A DNA stretch of 64,000 nt from contig JAKSTM010000002.1 in assembly GCA_024402565.1 (NCBI GenBank), positions 100,805 to 164,804 on the forward strand, given 5' to 3'. Positions within the stretch are counted from its first letter, which is position 1, and every line of letters starts with the position of its first letter. Source of the stretch: Treponema sp. (GTDB lineage: Bacteria; Spirochaetota; Spirochaetia; Treponematales; Treponemataceae). Both the position numbers and the translations under genes were made by a program. The notes under the pieces are model-generated. The model ran no database searches. It had not been told where the DNA came from and worked only from the letters and a program-made list of their open reading frames with translations. Positions 1 through 7,102 of the stretch are shown here, piece after piece.

Positions 1-1
1 G

Positions 2-304
2 ATGTTAAATCTTTCGGGAAATGCCAAAATCAAACAGAAGGAAGATACTTTCCGTGCACAGCAAATTACTTTGAACATGGAAACTGAAGAAATCACTTTG
101 GATGGTCGTGTAAAAGGAACTGTTTCTGAGAAAGAAAGTGAAAACGAAGCCGAAAATGGAAACGAAACGGAGAAACAAGATGACCTGCAAGATGATTCGA
201 TAGAAAGTAAAGCAGAGTCTGAAAATGAAAATCAAAAAAGCGAAACAGAACTAACAGAAAAATCAAACGAAAAAACAGAAGGGGAGTCTTCAAAAAATGA
301 GTGA
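2..304 (+). CDS. LptA/OstA-like periplasmic protein, C-terminal fragment (5' end outside window)
   Basis: The open frame runs in from the left edge, so the gene is cut and its start is not visible. The first ~40 residues read as the alternating hydrophobic/polar strands of an OstA/LptA beta-jellyroll ([20 protein letters not shown], then an [11 protein letters not shown] strand). LptA-type proteins bridge lipid A or related glycolipid across the periplasm. The remaining ~58 residues are a low-complexity Glu/Asn/Ser/Lys tail, unusual for LptA and possibly disordered. The stop overlaps the start of lptB by 8 nt, so translation is probably coupled and both belong to one envelope-lipid export operon. 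The family call rests on a short fragment plus this neighbour. Confidence 0.6.
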   Translation: MLNLSGNAKIKQKEDTFRAQQITLNMETEEITLDGRVKGTVSEKESENEAENGNETEKQDDLQDDSIESKAESENENQKSETELTEKSNEKTEGESSKNE

Positions 305-1124
305 TGAAAATGCTGGGGAATCTTCAATAGAACCTACAACAAATCTTACAATTGAAACACCGTTACCCGAAACACCGTTACTTGAAACTCCGTCAACAGG
401 ACATATTCTGCGTGTTTCAAGTCTTTATAAATCATTTGGAAAAAAACAGGTAGTTAAAGGTGTAGATTTTTCTATGAAAACTGGTGAAGTTCTTGGTTTG
501 CTTGGACCGAACGGCGCCGGAAAAACAACGTCTTTCTACATGGTTGTCGGTTTCTATAAACCAACAAATGGTGAAGTTTTTCTTGATGATGAATGTATAA
601 CAAAACTTCCTATGTATAAACGGGCACGAAAAGGTATCTCTTATTTACCACAGGAACCTTCTGTTTTCAAAAAATTGACAGTTGAAGAAAATATCTGGTC
701 CATTCTTGAAACTCGGAAAGATTTGTCTCGTGCAGAAAAAAAGCAGAGACTTGAAGAATTAATAGAAGAGTTTTCCATTGGCCGAATCAGAAAGCAGCCG
801 GCTTTTACCTTATCGGGAGGAGAACGTCGCCGAACCGAAATTGCCAGATCTCTCGCCATAGAACCTAAGTTCCTTCTTTTGGATGAACCTTTTGCTGGAA
901 TTGACCCGATTGCGGTTGCAGATATTAAGGGAATGATTCATCTTCTTGCAAAACGTGGAATTGGTATTCTGATTACAGACCATAATGTTCGCGATACTCT
1001 GGAGATTACAGATCGTGCTATTATTATCAGTACCGGAACAATTGTTGCTCAGGGAACAAAAGATGATATTTTACAGTCTGAAATTGCCCGCAAAATTTAT
1101 CTGGGTGAAGATTTCAGTATGTAA
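297..1124 (+). CDS. lptB: LPS/lipid export ABC transporter ATP-binding protein LptB
   Basis: Cytoplasmic ATPase that would drive the LptFG permease in extracting lipopolysaccharide-like lipid from the inner membrane. The 275-residue product has Walker [10 protein letters not shown], a Q-loop (LPQEPSVF), signature LSGGERRR, Walker [14 protein letters not shown] and H-loop ITDHN. PQEPSVF and [11 protein letters not shown] are typical of LptB. The ABC domain starts only near residue 38. Before it lies a Thr/Pro/Glu-rich extension with an imprecise ETPL repeat, absent from the ~240-residue E. coli protein. The ATG at 297 has GGGGAG about 10 nt upstream, and no other ATG precedes the ABC core, so the extension appears genuine. 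The gene overlaps the LptA-like gene by 8 nt. Confidence 0.9.
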   Translation: MSDENAGESSIEPTTNLTIETPLPETPLLETPSTGHILRVSSLYKSFGKKQVVKGVDFSMKTGEVLGLLGPNGAGKTTSFYMVVGFYKPTNGEVFLDDECITKLPMYKRARKGISYLPQEPSVFKKLTVEENIWSILETRKDLSRAEKKQRLEELIEEFSIGRIRKQPAFTLSGGERRRTEIARSLAIEPKFLLLDEPFAGIDPIAVADIKGMIHLLAKRGIGILITDHNVRDTLEITDRAIIISTGTIVAQGTKDDILQSEIARKIYLGEDFSM

Positions 1125-1155
1125 AAAAAAGTTTATAAAAGAGTTGCTGTGGCAC

Positions 1156-1184
1156 TTGACGTAACCACCGCAATTTTATAATAT
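1156..1184 (+). promoter_or_regulatory. Promoter of tRNA-Gln
   Basis: A TTGACG -35 box at 1156-1161 and a TAATAT -10 box at 1179-1184 are separated by exactly 17 bp, placing the start a few bases before the tRNA. An overlapping TATAAT at 1177-1182 is an alternative -10. The tRNA-Leu promoter has the same architecture. Confidence 0.7.
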
Positions 1185-1196
1185 AAACATACTCAT

Positions 1197-1267
1197 TCCC
1201 CGATTGTGTAATGGTAGCACTTCAGATTCTGGTTCTGACTGTGGGGGTTCGAATCCTCCTTGGGGAA
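1197..1267 (+). tRNA. tRNA-Gln (anticodon CTG)
   Basis: A full cloverleaf can be drawn. Acceptor TCCCCGA pairs with TTGGGGA, with discriminator A at 1267. A 3-bp D stem surrounds TAATGGTAG. The anticodon stem TCAGA/TCTGA carries loop TTCTGGT (anticodon CTG at 1229-1231). The T arm is GGGGG-TTCGAAT-CCTCC. CCA is not encoded, because CTT follows the discriminator. This isoacceptor reads CAG. Confidence 0.95.
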
Positions 1268-1270
1268 CTT

Positions 1271-1300
1271 AAGCTGAATCAAACGATTCAGCTTTTTTTT
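1271..1300 (+). terminator. Intrinsic terminator after tRNA-Gln
   Basis: A 10-bp stem (AAGCTGAATC/GATTCAGCTT) closes an AAAC loop and runs into eight Ts. It sits between the two tRNAs, so tRNA-Glu would need read-through or a weak promoter of its own. Confidence 0.8.
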
Positions 1301-1317
1301 TACATATTTCACTTAAT

Positions 1318-1390
1318 GGTCCTTTCGAATATCGGTTTAGTTCGCGACCCTCTCAAGGTTGAAAGGCGGGTTCGACTCCCGCAAGGACCG
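1318..1390 (+). tRNA. tRNA-Glu (anticodon CTC)
   Basis: Acceptor GGTCCTT pairs with AAGGACC and the discriminator is G, as is usual for Glu. The D stem is GAAT/GTTC. The anticodon stem CGACC/GGTTG holds loop CTCTCAA, giving anticodon CTC at 1352-1354 (reads GAG). The T arm is GCGGG-TTCGACT-CCCGC. CCA is not encoded. No clear promoter fits in the 17 bp after the preceding terminator. Confidence 0.95.
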
Positions 1391-1401
1391 TTTTTTTATT
1401 T

Positions 1402-1434
1402 AAAAGACTTCATCAAACGATGAAGTCTTTTTTT
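1402..1434 (+). terminator. Intrinsic terminator after tRNA-Glu
   Basis: A 12-bp stem (AAAGACTTCATC/GATGAAGTCTTT) with an AAAC loop is followed by a run of Ts. The TCAAACGA apex matches the preceding terminator although the stem differs. Confidence 0.85.
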
Positions 1435-1500
1435 GTTTGGTGTGAAAACGTAAATTCTATGTTATTCTATAAAGTAGTGGAAATTCATGGAGGATTATTT

Positions 1501-2730
1501 ATGAAAAAAAATTTTAGACTGAGTTCAATTTTATTTTTGTTTGGACTTTTGGTTTTGTCTTTGACAGGGTGTAAACAAAAGGAAGATCCTAGTTTTGACA
1601 ATAAAACACCAGCACAACCTTTAGTAAAAGATGAAAGCGGAACCGCATCAATCGCTGATATTTCTTCCATTAATTTGGTAAAAAATATGAAAGCGGGATG
1701 GAATCTTGGAAATACACTGGATGCTTTTATAGCAGGTTCTTCAGGTCTTTCTTCCGAAACCTGCTGGGGAAATCCCAAAACAACAAAAGAAATTATTCAT
1801 ATGGGAACCGAAAATGGATACAAAACAATTCGTATTCCTGTCACCTGGTTTAATCATATTATTGATAAAAATTATACAATTGACTCTGATTGGATGAAGC
1901 GTGTAAAAACAATTGTAGACTGGGCTATTGCAGACGGCTATTACGTGATTCTTAATGAACATCATTCTGTTCATGACAATATGAATGATCCTCTGAAATA
2001 TGGTGATGGTTACATTATCCGAAATAATCCGACCGACATTGCTGAATCAAAAGCATTTTTAAAAGCCGTATGGACTCAAATTGCAGCGGCCTTTAATTCA
2101 AGCTACGACGAACATCTTATTTTTGAAACAATGAATGAACCTCGTAATACAGGTCATGAACACTGCTGGATTCCTGGAATGTGGGGTGCTGCAAACTGTG
2201 CTGAATGTAAAGCAGATTATGGACTTTTGAATGAATATAATCAGATTTGTCTTGATGCAATTCGTGCTTCTGGTGGAGCTAACGCAAACCGTTTTGTATT
2301 GATTCCATCTTTATGTACTTCTGATAACACAACTACCCACAGCCTTTTTAAGCTTCCAAATGATACAGCAAAAGATAAACTGATTCTTACAGTTCATAAC
2401 TATGTTATGGGTGTTGATAAAAATACTCTGCCGGAGACATTTACTTCAGATCATAAGAAGACTCTTGATAATATGTTATCGAATCTTGAAACAAATTATA
2501 TTTCAAAAGGCATTCCTGTAGTTTTTGGAGAGACTGGGGCTATGCGTTATATTGATGCAGGCGAACGTACAAAATGGATAACATATTTTGCAGGTAAGGC
2601 AAGCAGTCTCGGGATTTCACTCGTTTACTGGGATGACGGCGGGGACTTCCGCGTTTTTGATAGAAGTAACCTTAAAATAGTAAACGAGGATGAAGCTTTT
2701 GTAAAAGCTTTTTCCGACGCATATAATTAA
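1501..2730 (+). CDS. Secreted lipoprotein endoglucanase, glycoside hydrolase family 5
   Basis: Retaining beta-glycanase that probably cleaves cellulose or another beta-glucan outside the cytoplasm. A lipoprotein signal peptide ends in LVLSLTGC, so the mature enzyme should be lipid-anchored. The GH5 core is clear: NLGNTLDAF (~68), IRIPVTW (~112), VILNEHHS (~152), FETMNEP with acid/base Glu213, VHNYVMG, and FGETGA with nucleophile Glu344. At 409 residues it is a single catalytic domain without an obvious binding module. The ATG at 1501 is chosen because GGAGGA sits 8-13 nt upstream and the lipoprotein signal begins there; an in-frame ATG at 1420 lies inside the tRNA-Glu terminator. Exact substrate cannot be read from sequence; mannan or xyloglucan are possible. 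Confidence 0.9.
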   Translation: MKKNFRLSSILFLFGLLVLSLTGCKQKEDPSFDNKTPAQPLVKDESGTASIADISSINLVKNMKAGWNLGNTLDAFIAGSSGLSSETCWGNPKTTKEIIHMGTENGYKTIRIPVTWFNHIIDKNYTIDSDWMKRVKTIVDWAIADGYYVILNEHHSVHDNMNDPLKYGDGYIIRNNPTDIAESKAFLKAVWTQIAAAFNSSYDEHLIFETMNEPRNTGHEHCWIPGMWGAANCAECKADYGLLNEYNQICLDAIRASGGANANRFVLIPSLCTSDNTTTHSLFKLPNDTAKDKLILTVHNYVMGVDKNTLPETFTSDHKKTLDNMLSNLETNYISKGIPVVFGETGAMRYIDAGERTKWITYFAGKASSLGISLVYWDDGGDFRVFDRSNLKIVNEDEAFVKAFSDAYN

Positions 2731-2744
2731 CCTGGAACAATAAT

Positions 2745-3302
2745 ATGATAGGTTCCCGGGTGAAAAAGATCTTTTTAAGTTTTTTACTTATTTTTGTTTC
2801 TTTTCTTTATGTTTGGGCGACGGATCTTACTCCTGATATAAAGCATAATCCCTGGGAACTAATTATTTACCGTCCTCAGAATACTGAAGCCATTAACGAT
2901 ATTCGTTGCTGGCTAAAAGTAGAAGATATGGATGGAAATGATGTTACTTATACCAAAATTTCAGCCACTTATGAATGGGTTTCGATTCCGGATGTTGTAA
3001 ATAAATATCAGAGAACTTATTGGCTTTCAGGCGGCGTGGCAATGCACCTGAATATAAAACCTGGTCGTTACAAAATGACTGTTTCTACACCAAGCGATAA
3101 ACAGTGGCCATATCCTTCTGAAAATCGTGATGAATGGAAGAGTAACGAGTTTATTTACGATACTGAAAATCCGGCTAAAGTGATTTTTGTTTATCCTGGT
3201 ACGGATGAAAACGGTTTTTATGACGGTCGCTGGATCATCAGTGGAAGAGCACCAAAATATTTTAAACAGGCAACAATTCCTGATATGAAAAAAGCCGAAT
3301 AG
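2745..3302 (+). CDS. Small secreted protein of unknown function
   Basis: I do not recognise a named family. The 185-residue product begins with a hydrophobic export signal (KKIFLSFLLIFVSFLYVWA) and then has an aromatic-rich, beta-strand-like body with HNPWELIIYRP, a predicted strand pair around YEWVSIPD, and a GRYKMTVSTPSDKQWPYP segment that resembles a carbohydrate- or ligand-binding beta sandwich only loosely. It starts 14 nt after the GH5 gene and precedes GH43, so a role in polysaccharide handling is possible but unproven. A GTG at 2760 is an alternative start that places KKIF at the N terminus; neither candidate has a strong ribosome-binding site. A TATAAT at the end of the GH5 gene could provide an internal promoter. 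Confidence 0.7.
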   Translation: MIGSRVKKIFLSFLLIFVSFLYVWATDLTPDIKHNPWELIIYRPQNTEAINDIRCWLKVEDMDGNDVTYTKISATYEWVSIPDVVNKYQRTYWLSGGVAMHLNIKPGRYKMTVSTPSDKQWPYPSENRDEWKSNEFIYDTENPAKVIFVYPGTDENGFYDGRWIISGRAPKYFKQATIPDMKKAE

Positions 3303-3381
3303 GAAAGGGGATTTTCCTAATTGTGAAAATGGCACTTTTCTTTGAAAATAACCTGGTAATAAAAATCAAAGAGGCATAATT

Positions 3382-4776
3382 ATGAAAAAACAGGCTTTTA
3401 ATCCTTATCTTCCGTCTTATGAATATATTCCCGACGGAGAACCTTATGTTTTTAATGGAAGGGTTTATGTTTACGGAAGTCACGACCATTACGGCTGTCC
3501 AGTATTCTGTCTGAATGATTATGTCTGCTGGAGTGCTCCAGTTGATGATCTTGGTAACTGGAGATACGAAGGCGTTTCTTATAAAAGAACTGATGATCCT
3601 GTTAATAAGGACGGTCTTGCTGTTCTTTACGCACCTGACGTTACAGTAGGCCCTGACGGAAAATATTATCTTTATTATTGTCTTGATAAATTTTCACTCG
3701 TTTCTGTTGCTGTAAGTGATGTTCCTCAGGGACCATTTAAGTTTTACGGTTATGTTCATTATGCAGACGGAACAAGACTTGGCGAGCGAGCAGGGGACGA
3801 ACCACAGTTTGACCCGGGCGTTTTGACAGAAGGTGAAAAGACTTATCTTTACACAGGTTTCTGCGGACGCGGAGACAAAAGCCGTCACGGTTCATGGTGT
3901 GTAACACTGGACAGAGATATGCTTACAATTATTGAAGAACCTGTTCTTGTTGTTCCGGGTGTTGAATATTGCGAAGGAAGCGGATTCGAAGGTCATTCTT
4001 TCTTTGAGGCAAGTTCAATCCGTAAACGAGGTGACACATATTACTTCATTTACTCATCTGAAGTTATGCACGAACTTTGCTACGCAACAAGTAAAAATCC
4101 ACGGGAAAAATTTACTTACGGCGGCGTAATTGTTTCAAACTGTGATCTTGGAATCGACACTTACAAAGCTGCCGATGTTCCTGCCTGTTACGGCGCCAAC
4201 AATCACGGCAGCATCGTAGAGATTCAAGATGCATGGTACATTTTCTATCACCGCCACACAAACGGCGACTGGTATTCACGCCAGGGCTGTGCTGAAAAAA
4301 TCACATTTACAGAAGACGGAAAAATCCCGCAGGTGGAAATTACTTCATGCGGATTAAACGGCGGACCACTTAAGGCAGAAGGTGAATATCCGGCTTACAT
4401 TGCCTGCAATATCTGGACAAATAAACCACAGGCCTATGTTGCAGAAGGTTTCCCAAAAATCATGCAGGAATGTACAGACGGCGAAGAAGATCTTTCTTAC
4501 ATTACACGTCTTTATGAAGGTTCCACAGTCGGCTTTAAATATTTCGATTTCAAAGGCGTAAAGAAAATCACACTTGAAACCCGAGCTTATGCCAACGGCG
4601 TTTTTGAAATCCGCACAGAACCCCAGGGAAAAGTGTGGGGCGAAGTAAAAGTGGGTTACACAAATTTCTGGGTAAAAGGAAGTACGGAAGTTGCAATTCC
4701 TGACGGAGTTCATGCTCTGTATATTTCTTTCAAAGGAGAAGGAAATCCTCAGCTCAGAAAACTCTGGTTTGAATAA
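3382..4776 (+). CDS. Glycoside hydrolase family 43 protein with C-terminal CBM6-like module
   Basis: Inverting hydrolase of the beta-xylosidase/alpha-arabinofuranosidase class. No signal peptide is visible, so it probably acts in the cytoplasm on imported oligosaccharides. The five-bladed propeller signatures are present: IPDGEPYVFNGRVYVYGSHD with likely base Asp18, LYAPDVTVGPDGKYYLYY with Asp86, and EGHSFFEASSIRK with probable general acid Glu209, followed by YYFIYSS. Residues ~330-464 form a beta-rich tail (GFKYFDFKGVKKITLETRAY) of CBM6 type. The 464-residue length suits a GH43 plus one module. AGAGG lies just before the ATG. It follows the GH5 and small secreted genes, consistent with a plant-polysaccharide locus. 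Arabinosidase and xylosidase cannot be separated by eye. Confidence 0.88.
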   Translation: MKKQAFNPYLPSYEYIPDGEPYVFNGRVYVYGSHDHYGCPVFCLNDYVCWSAPVDDLGNWRYEGVSYKRTDDPVNKDGLAVLYAPDVTVGPDGKYYLYYCLDKFSLVSVAVSDVPQGPFKFYGYVHYADGTRLGERAGDEPQFDPGVLTEGEKTYLYTGFCGRGDKSRHGSWCVTLDRDMLTIIEEPVLVVPGVEYCEGSGFEGHSFFEASSIRKRGDTYYFIYSSEVMHELCYATSKNPREKFTYGGVIVSNCDLGIDTYKAADVPACYGANNHGSIVEIQDAWYIFYHRHTNGDWYSRQGCAEKITFTEDGKIPQVEITSCGLNGGPLKAEGEYPAYIACNIWTNKPQAYVAEGFPKIMQECTDGEEDLSYITRLYEGSTVGFKYFDFKGVKKITLETRAYANGVFEIRTEPQGKVWGEVKVGYTNFWVKGSTEVAIPDGVHALYISFKGEGNPQLRKLWFE

Positions 4777-4785
4777 GCCTCTTTC

Positions 4786-4814
4786 TTGACATTTTCAAAA
4801 CTGTTTCATAAAAT
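4786..4814 (+). promoter_or_regulatory. Promoter of the zinc uptake locus
   Basis: A consensus TTGACA at 4786-4791 is followed, after exactly 17 bp, by TAAAAT at 4809-4814. Transcription would start near 4821, inside the palindromic operator that begins at 4815. It serves the Fur-family gene and probably znuACB. Confidence 0.75.
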
Positions 4815-4845
4815 GCAAATGATTTGCTTTTGCAAATTACTTGCA
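4815..4845 (+). promoter_or_regulatory. Tandem palindromic operator, candidate Zur box
   Basis: Two related 13-bp palindromes lie 4 bp apart: GCAAATGATTTGC (4815-4827, perfect 6-bp arms) and GCAAATTACTTGC (4832-4844). They begin immediately after the -10 box and cover the predicted start, a repressor position. A Fur-family regulator followed by zinc transporter genes lies just downstream, which suggests zinc-dependent autoregulation. Confidence 0.65.
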
Positions 4846-4877
4846 ATTTATTAAAGAGAGAAAGTGAAAGATATTAA

Positions 4878-4957
4878 GCGTGTTATGACTTGAACGCATT
4901 CCGCACGAGGTCCGAAGGGACCGAGCACAGGACTTGCGTGAAAAGGCATAAACACGC
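4878..4957. repeat. Nested palindromic intergenic element
   Basis: Nested inverted repeats are visible. The outer arms are GCGTGTTATG with GCATAAACACGC (one-base bulge), the middle arms ACGCA/TGCGT, and the core is GGTCC-GAAG-GGACC. The element sits in the leader of the Fur-family gene. It shares the phrase CATTCCGCA and general design with the element at 9275-9387. Confidence 0.6.
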
Positions 4958-4998
4958 GTATATTGTTTTTCATTTGCTCGCGTTTTCTTTACGTTACT

Positions 4999-5409
4999 AT
5001 GGAACAGAAAAACTACAAGACAAAAACAAAAGACCTCATAAACGATTTTATTCTCAAGCATCATGACGTTACTTTCACTGCTGCAGAAATTTCGGAATAT
5101 CTGAAAAAATGCGACAGCACTGTAAACGTTACAACTGTTTACCGGAATATCGACCGCCTTGTTGAAAAGGGCATTCTGATTAAACGTAAAAGCGACAATG
5201 AAGACGCCGCACAGTTTCAGGTTGTGTCTGAAGATTCTGACTGTGAACATCATATTCATCTTCAGTGTTCTGAGTGCGGAAAACTTTTTCATATGGAATG
5301 TGATTTTATGGATGAGATGCAGGAACATCTTATGAAAGATCACGGCTTTTTTCTGGACTGCAGACAGTCTGTTCTGAAAGGGCTTTGCGAAAGCTGCAGT
5401 AAAAAATAG
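4999..5409 (+). CDS. Fur-family metalloregulator, probably Zur
   Basis: DNA-binding repressor of ~136 residues. The N-terminal winged helix includes KCDSTVNVTTVYRNIDRLVEKG, the recognition-helix signature of the Fur family. The C-terminal metal and dimer domain has CEHHIHLQC, CSEC and CESC, giving the His/Cys ligands and the two CxxC pairs of a structural zinc site. Zinc-uptake genes follow directly, so Zur is favoured over Fur or PerR. The ATG at 4999 is preferred over an in-frame TTG at 4963 because family homology begins there; neither has a clear ribosome-binding site. The gene probably represses itself and znuACB through the 4815-4845 operator. PerR cannot be excluded without ligand-level comparison. 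Confidence 0.85.
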   Translation: MEQKNYKTKTKDLINDFILKHHDVTFTAAEISEYLKKCDSTVNVTTVYRNIDRLVEKGILIKRKSDNEDAAQFQVVSEDSDCEHHIHLQCSECGKLFHMECDFMDEMQEHLMKDHGFFLDCRQSVLKGLCESCSKK

Positions 5410-5424
5410 GATGGATTTTTTTTG

Positions 5425-6399
5425 ATGGAATTAATGAATAAAAATTTGACTTCTAAACATAGAAAAATTTTTGCAGTGATTGCTGCAGCCTTTCTGATTT
5501 TTGCACTTTCAGGATGCAACAGAAAAAACGGCGGCAATAAAAAGCCTGTAGTGCTTTGCTCAACTTTTCCTCTTTATGACTGGGCACGGAACATTCTTAA
5601 TGGTTCCGATTTTTTTGACCTTCAGCTTTTAAACACAAAAGGAACTGACATGCACAGCTTCCAGCCAAGTGTTTCTGATATGGCAAGAATTTCTTCAGCT
5701 GATTTTCTTTTTTACGTTGGGGGCGAATCTGAAGAATGGATAAAAGATGCACTTTCTGAACGAAAGAATCAGAATCAGATTTCTCTTTCCTTTATCGACT
5801 GTCTTGGTCAGGAACTTATGTTTGAAAGTTCCGAAGGAATACTTGGCGAAGTGGAAGAAGAGGAAGAGATCCCTGCCTATGACGAACATATCTGGCTTTC
5901 TTTGAAAAAGGCTGATAAATGCGCGGCATTCATGGCTATTACTTTTTCTGCTTCGGATGAAGAAAACGCAGAACTTTATGCAAAAAATTATTCAGCTTAT
6001 AATGGAGAACTTTTGAAACTTGATGATGAATTTAAATCTGTTTTTGGAAATGAATCAGTTCTTCTATTTGCAGATCGTTTTCCGTTCCTTTATTTTGCCG
6101 ACGATTATAACCTGACAACTTATGCTGCATTCCCCGGCTGCAGCGCAGAAACTGAAGCAAGCTTCCGTACTGTAATAGGGCTTGCAGACAAGGTGAAGGA
6201 AAATAATCTTCAGACAATTTTTGTTCTTGAAAATTCCAGTTCAAAAATGGCTGACCAGATAATTAAAACTGCAGGAACTGAAACTAAAATAAAAGTGCTG
6301 AACTCACTTCAGGGTATAAGCATGAATGACATAAAAAATGGTGCGACCTATATCGGATTGATGGAAGAAAATCTGGAGGTGCTTCGTGGCTCTTATTAA
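5425..6399 (+). CDS. znuA: Zinc ABC transporter substrate-binding lipoprotein (ZnuA-like)
   Basis: Periplasmic, lipid-anchored receptor that would capture zinc (or manganese) for ZnuBC. The lipobox is FALSGC at ~25-30. Cluster A-I features include LCSTFPLYDW, GTDMHSFQPS (first His ligand) and EEEIPAYDEHIWLS (acidic loop then second His). The third His region of classical ZnuA is replaced by LLFADRFPFLYFADDYNL, followed by FPGCSAETEAS, a variant I recall from Firmicutes zinc receptors. Length is ~324 residues. AGGATGG 11-17 nt upstream supports the ATG at 5425; a TTG at 5422 and an ATG at 5434 are alternatives. The 3' end overlaps znuC by 14 nt. Manganese specificity is possible but less likely beside a Zur-like regulator. 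Confidence 0.87.
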   Translation: MELMNKNLTSKHRKIFAVIAAAFLIFALSGCNRKNGGNKKPVVLCSTFPLYDWARNILNGSDFFDLQLLNTKGTDMHSFQPSVSDMARISSADFLFYVGGESEEWIKDALSERKNQNQISLSFIDCLGQELMFESSEGILGEVEEEEEIPAYDEHIWLSLKKADKCAAFMAITFSASDEENAELYAKNYSAYNGELLKLDDEFKSVFGNESVLLFADRFPFLYFADDYNLTTYAAFPGCSAETEASFRTVIGLADKVKENNLQTIFVLENSSSKMADQIIKTAGTETKIKVLNSLQGISMNDIKNGATYIGLMEENLEVLRGSY

Positions 6400-7102
6400 A
6401 TGTGAAAAACTTGTGGCAGGGTATAACGGAACTGCCGTTACTGCGTCAGTTTCCTTTGAAATTGATTCAGGGGATTATCTTTGTATCGTTGGAAGTAACG
6501 GAAGTGGAAAATCAACTTTAATAAAAACTCTCCTTGGTCTTGAAAAGCCTGTTTCAGGCGAAGTGATTTTTGGGGACGGACTTACTTCCCGCCATATCGG
6601 TTACCTTCCACAGCAGAGTGAAGTGCAGAAAGATTTTCCGGCTTCTGTCTGGGAAATTGTTCTTTCTGGAACACTGAATAAAATCCACCTGAGACCTTTT
6701 TATTCAAAAAAAGAAAAGGAACTTGCCGAAAGTGTCCTTGAAAAAATGGAAATCTCCCACTTGAAAAATAAATGTTACAGAACTCTTTCAGGCGGCCAGC
6801 AGCAACGCGTCCTTTTAGCCCGTGCCCTTTGTGCCGCCTCCCGCCTTATTCTTCTGGATGAACCTGTTACAGGACTTGACCCAGAAGCCATGAGCGAAAT
6901 GTATCACCTGATTGAAAAACTGAACAAAGAAGGTGTCACTGTAATAATGATTTCTCACGATGTGGATGAAGCGGTTAAATACGCAAGCCACATTCTTACT
7001 GTCGGAAGTGAACACTGTCATTTCCTGCCTGTAGAAGAATACATAACTTTCCACGGCGACCATTGCCACCACCACCATGAAGGGGAGGATGATCATGAAT
7101 AG
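6386..7102 (+). CDS. znuC: Zinc ABC transporter ATP-binding protein (ZnuC-like)
   Basis: Cytoplasmic ATPase that powers metal import through ZnuB. Motifs are Walker A GSNGSGKST, Q-loop LPQQSEVQ, signature LSGGQQQR, Walker B LILLDEPVTGLDP and H-loop MISHD. The 238-residue length is normal. The C terminus is His/Asp/Glu-rich (residues ~225-238, including CHHHH), a plausible zinc sensor or buffer. Translation starts at GTG 6386 behind GGAGG, inside the end of znuA, and the stop overlaps the znuB start by 8 nt, so the three genes are translationally coupled. Confidence 0.92.
   Translation: MALIKCEKLVAGYNGTAVTASVSFEIDSGDYLCIVGSNGSGKSTLIKTLLGLEKPVSGEVIFGDGLTSRHIGYLPQQSEVQKDFPASVWEIVLSGTLNKIHLRPFYSKKEKELAESVLEKMEISHLKNKCYRTLSGGQQQRVLLARALCAASRLILLDEPVTGLDPEAMSEMYHLIEKLNKEGVTVIMISHDVDEAVKYASHILTVGSEHCHFLPVEEYITFHGDHCHHHHEGEDDHE

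Noticed and set aside
2693..2718. AAGCTTTT/AAAAGCTT palindrome followed by Ts near the end of the GH5 gene, considered as a terminator
   Set aside because: It lies inside the coding sequence, is A/T-rich with a 2-nt loop, and the encoded residues look normal. It was not listed.
3304..3330. AGGAAA/TTTCCT hairpin after the small secreted protein gene
   Set aside because: Only 6 bp with no T run; too weak to call a terminator.
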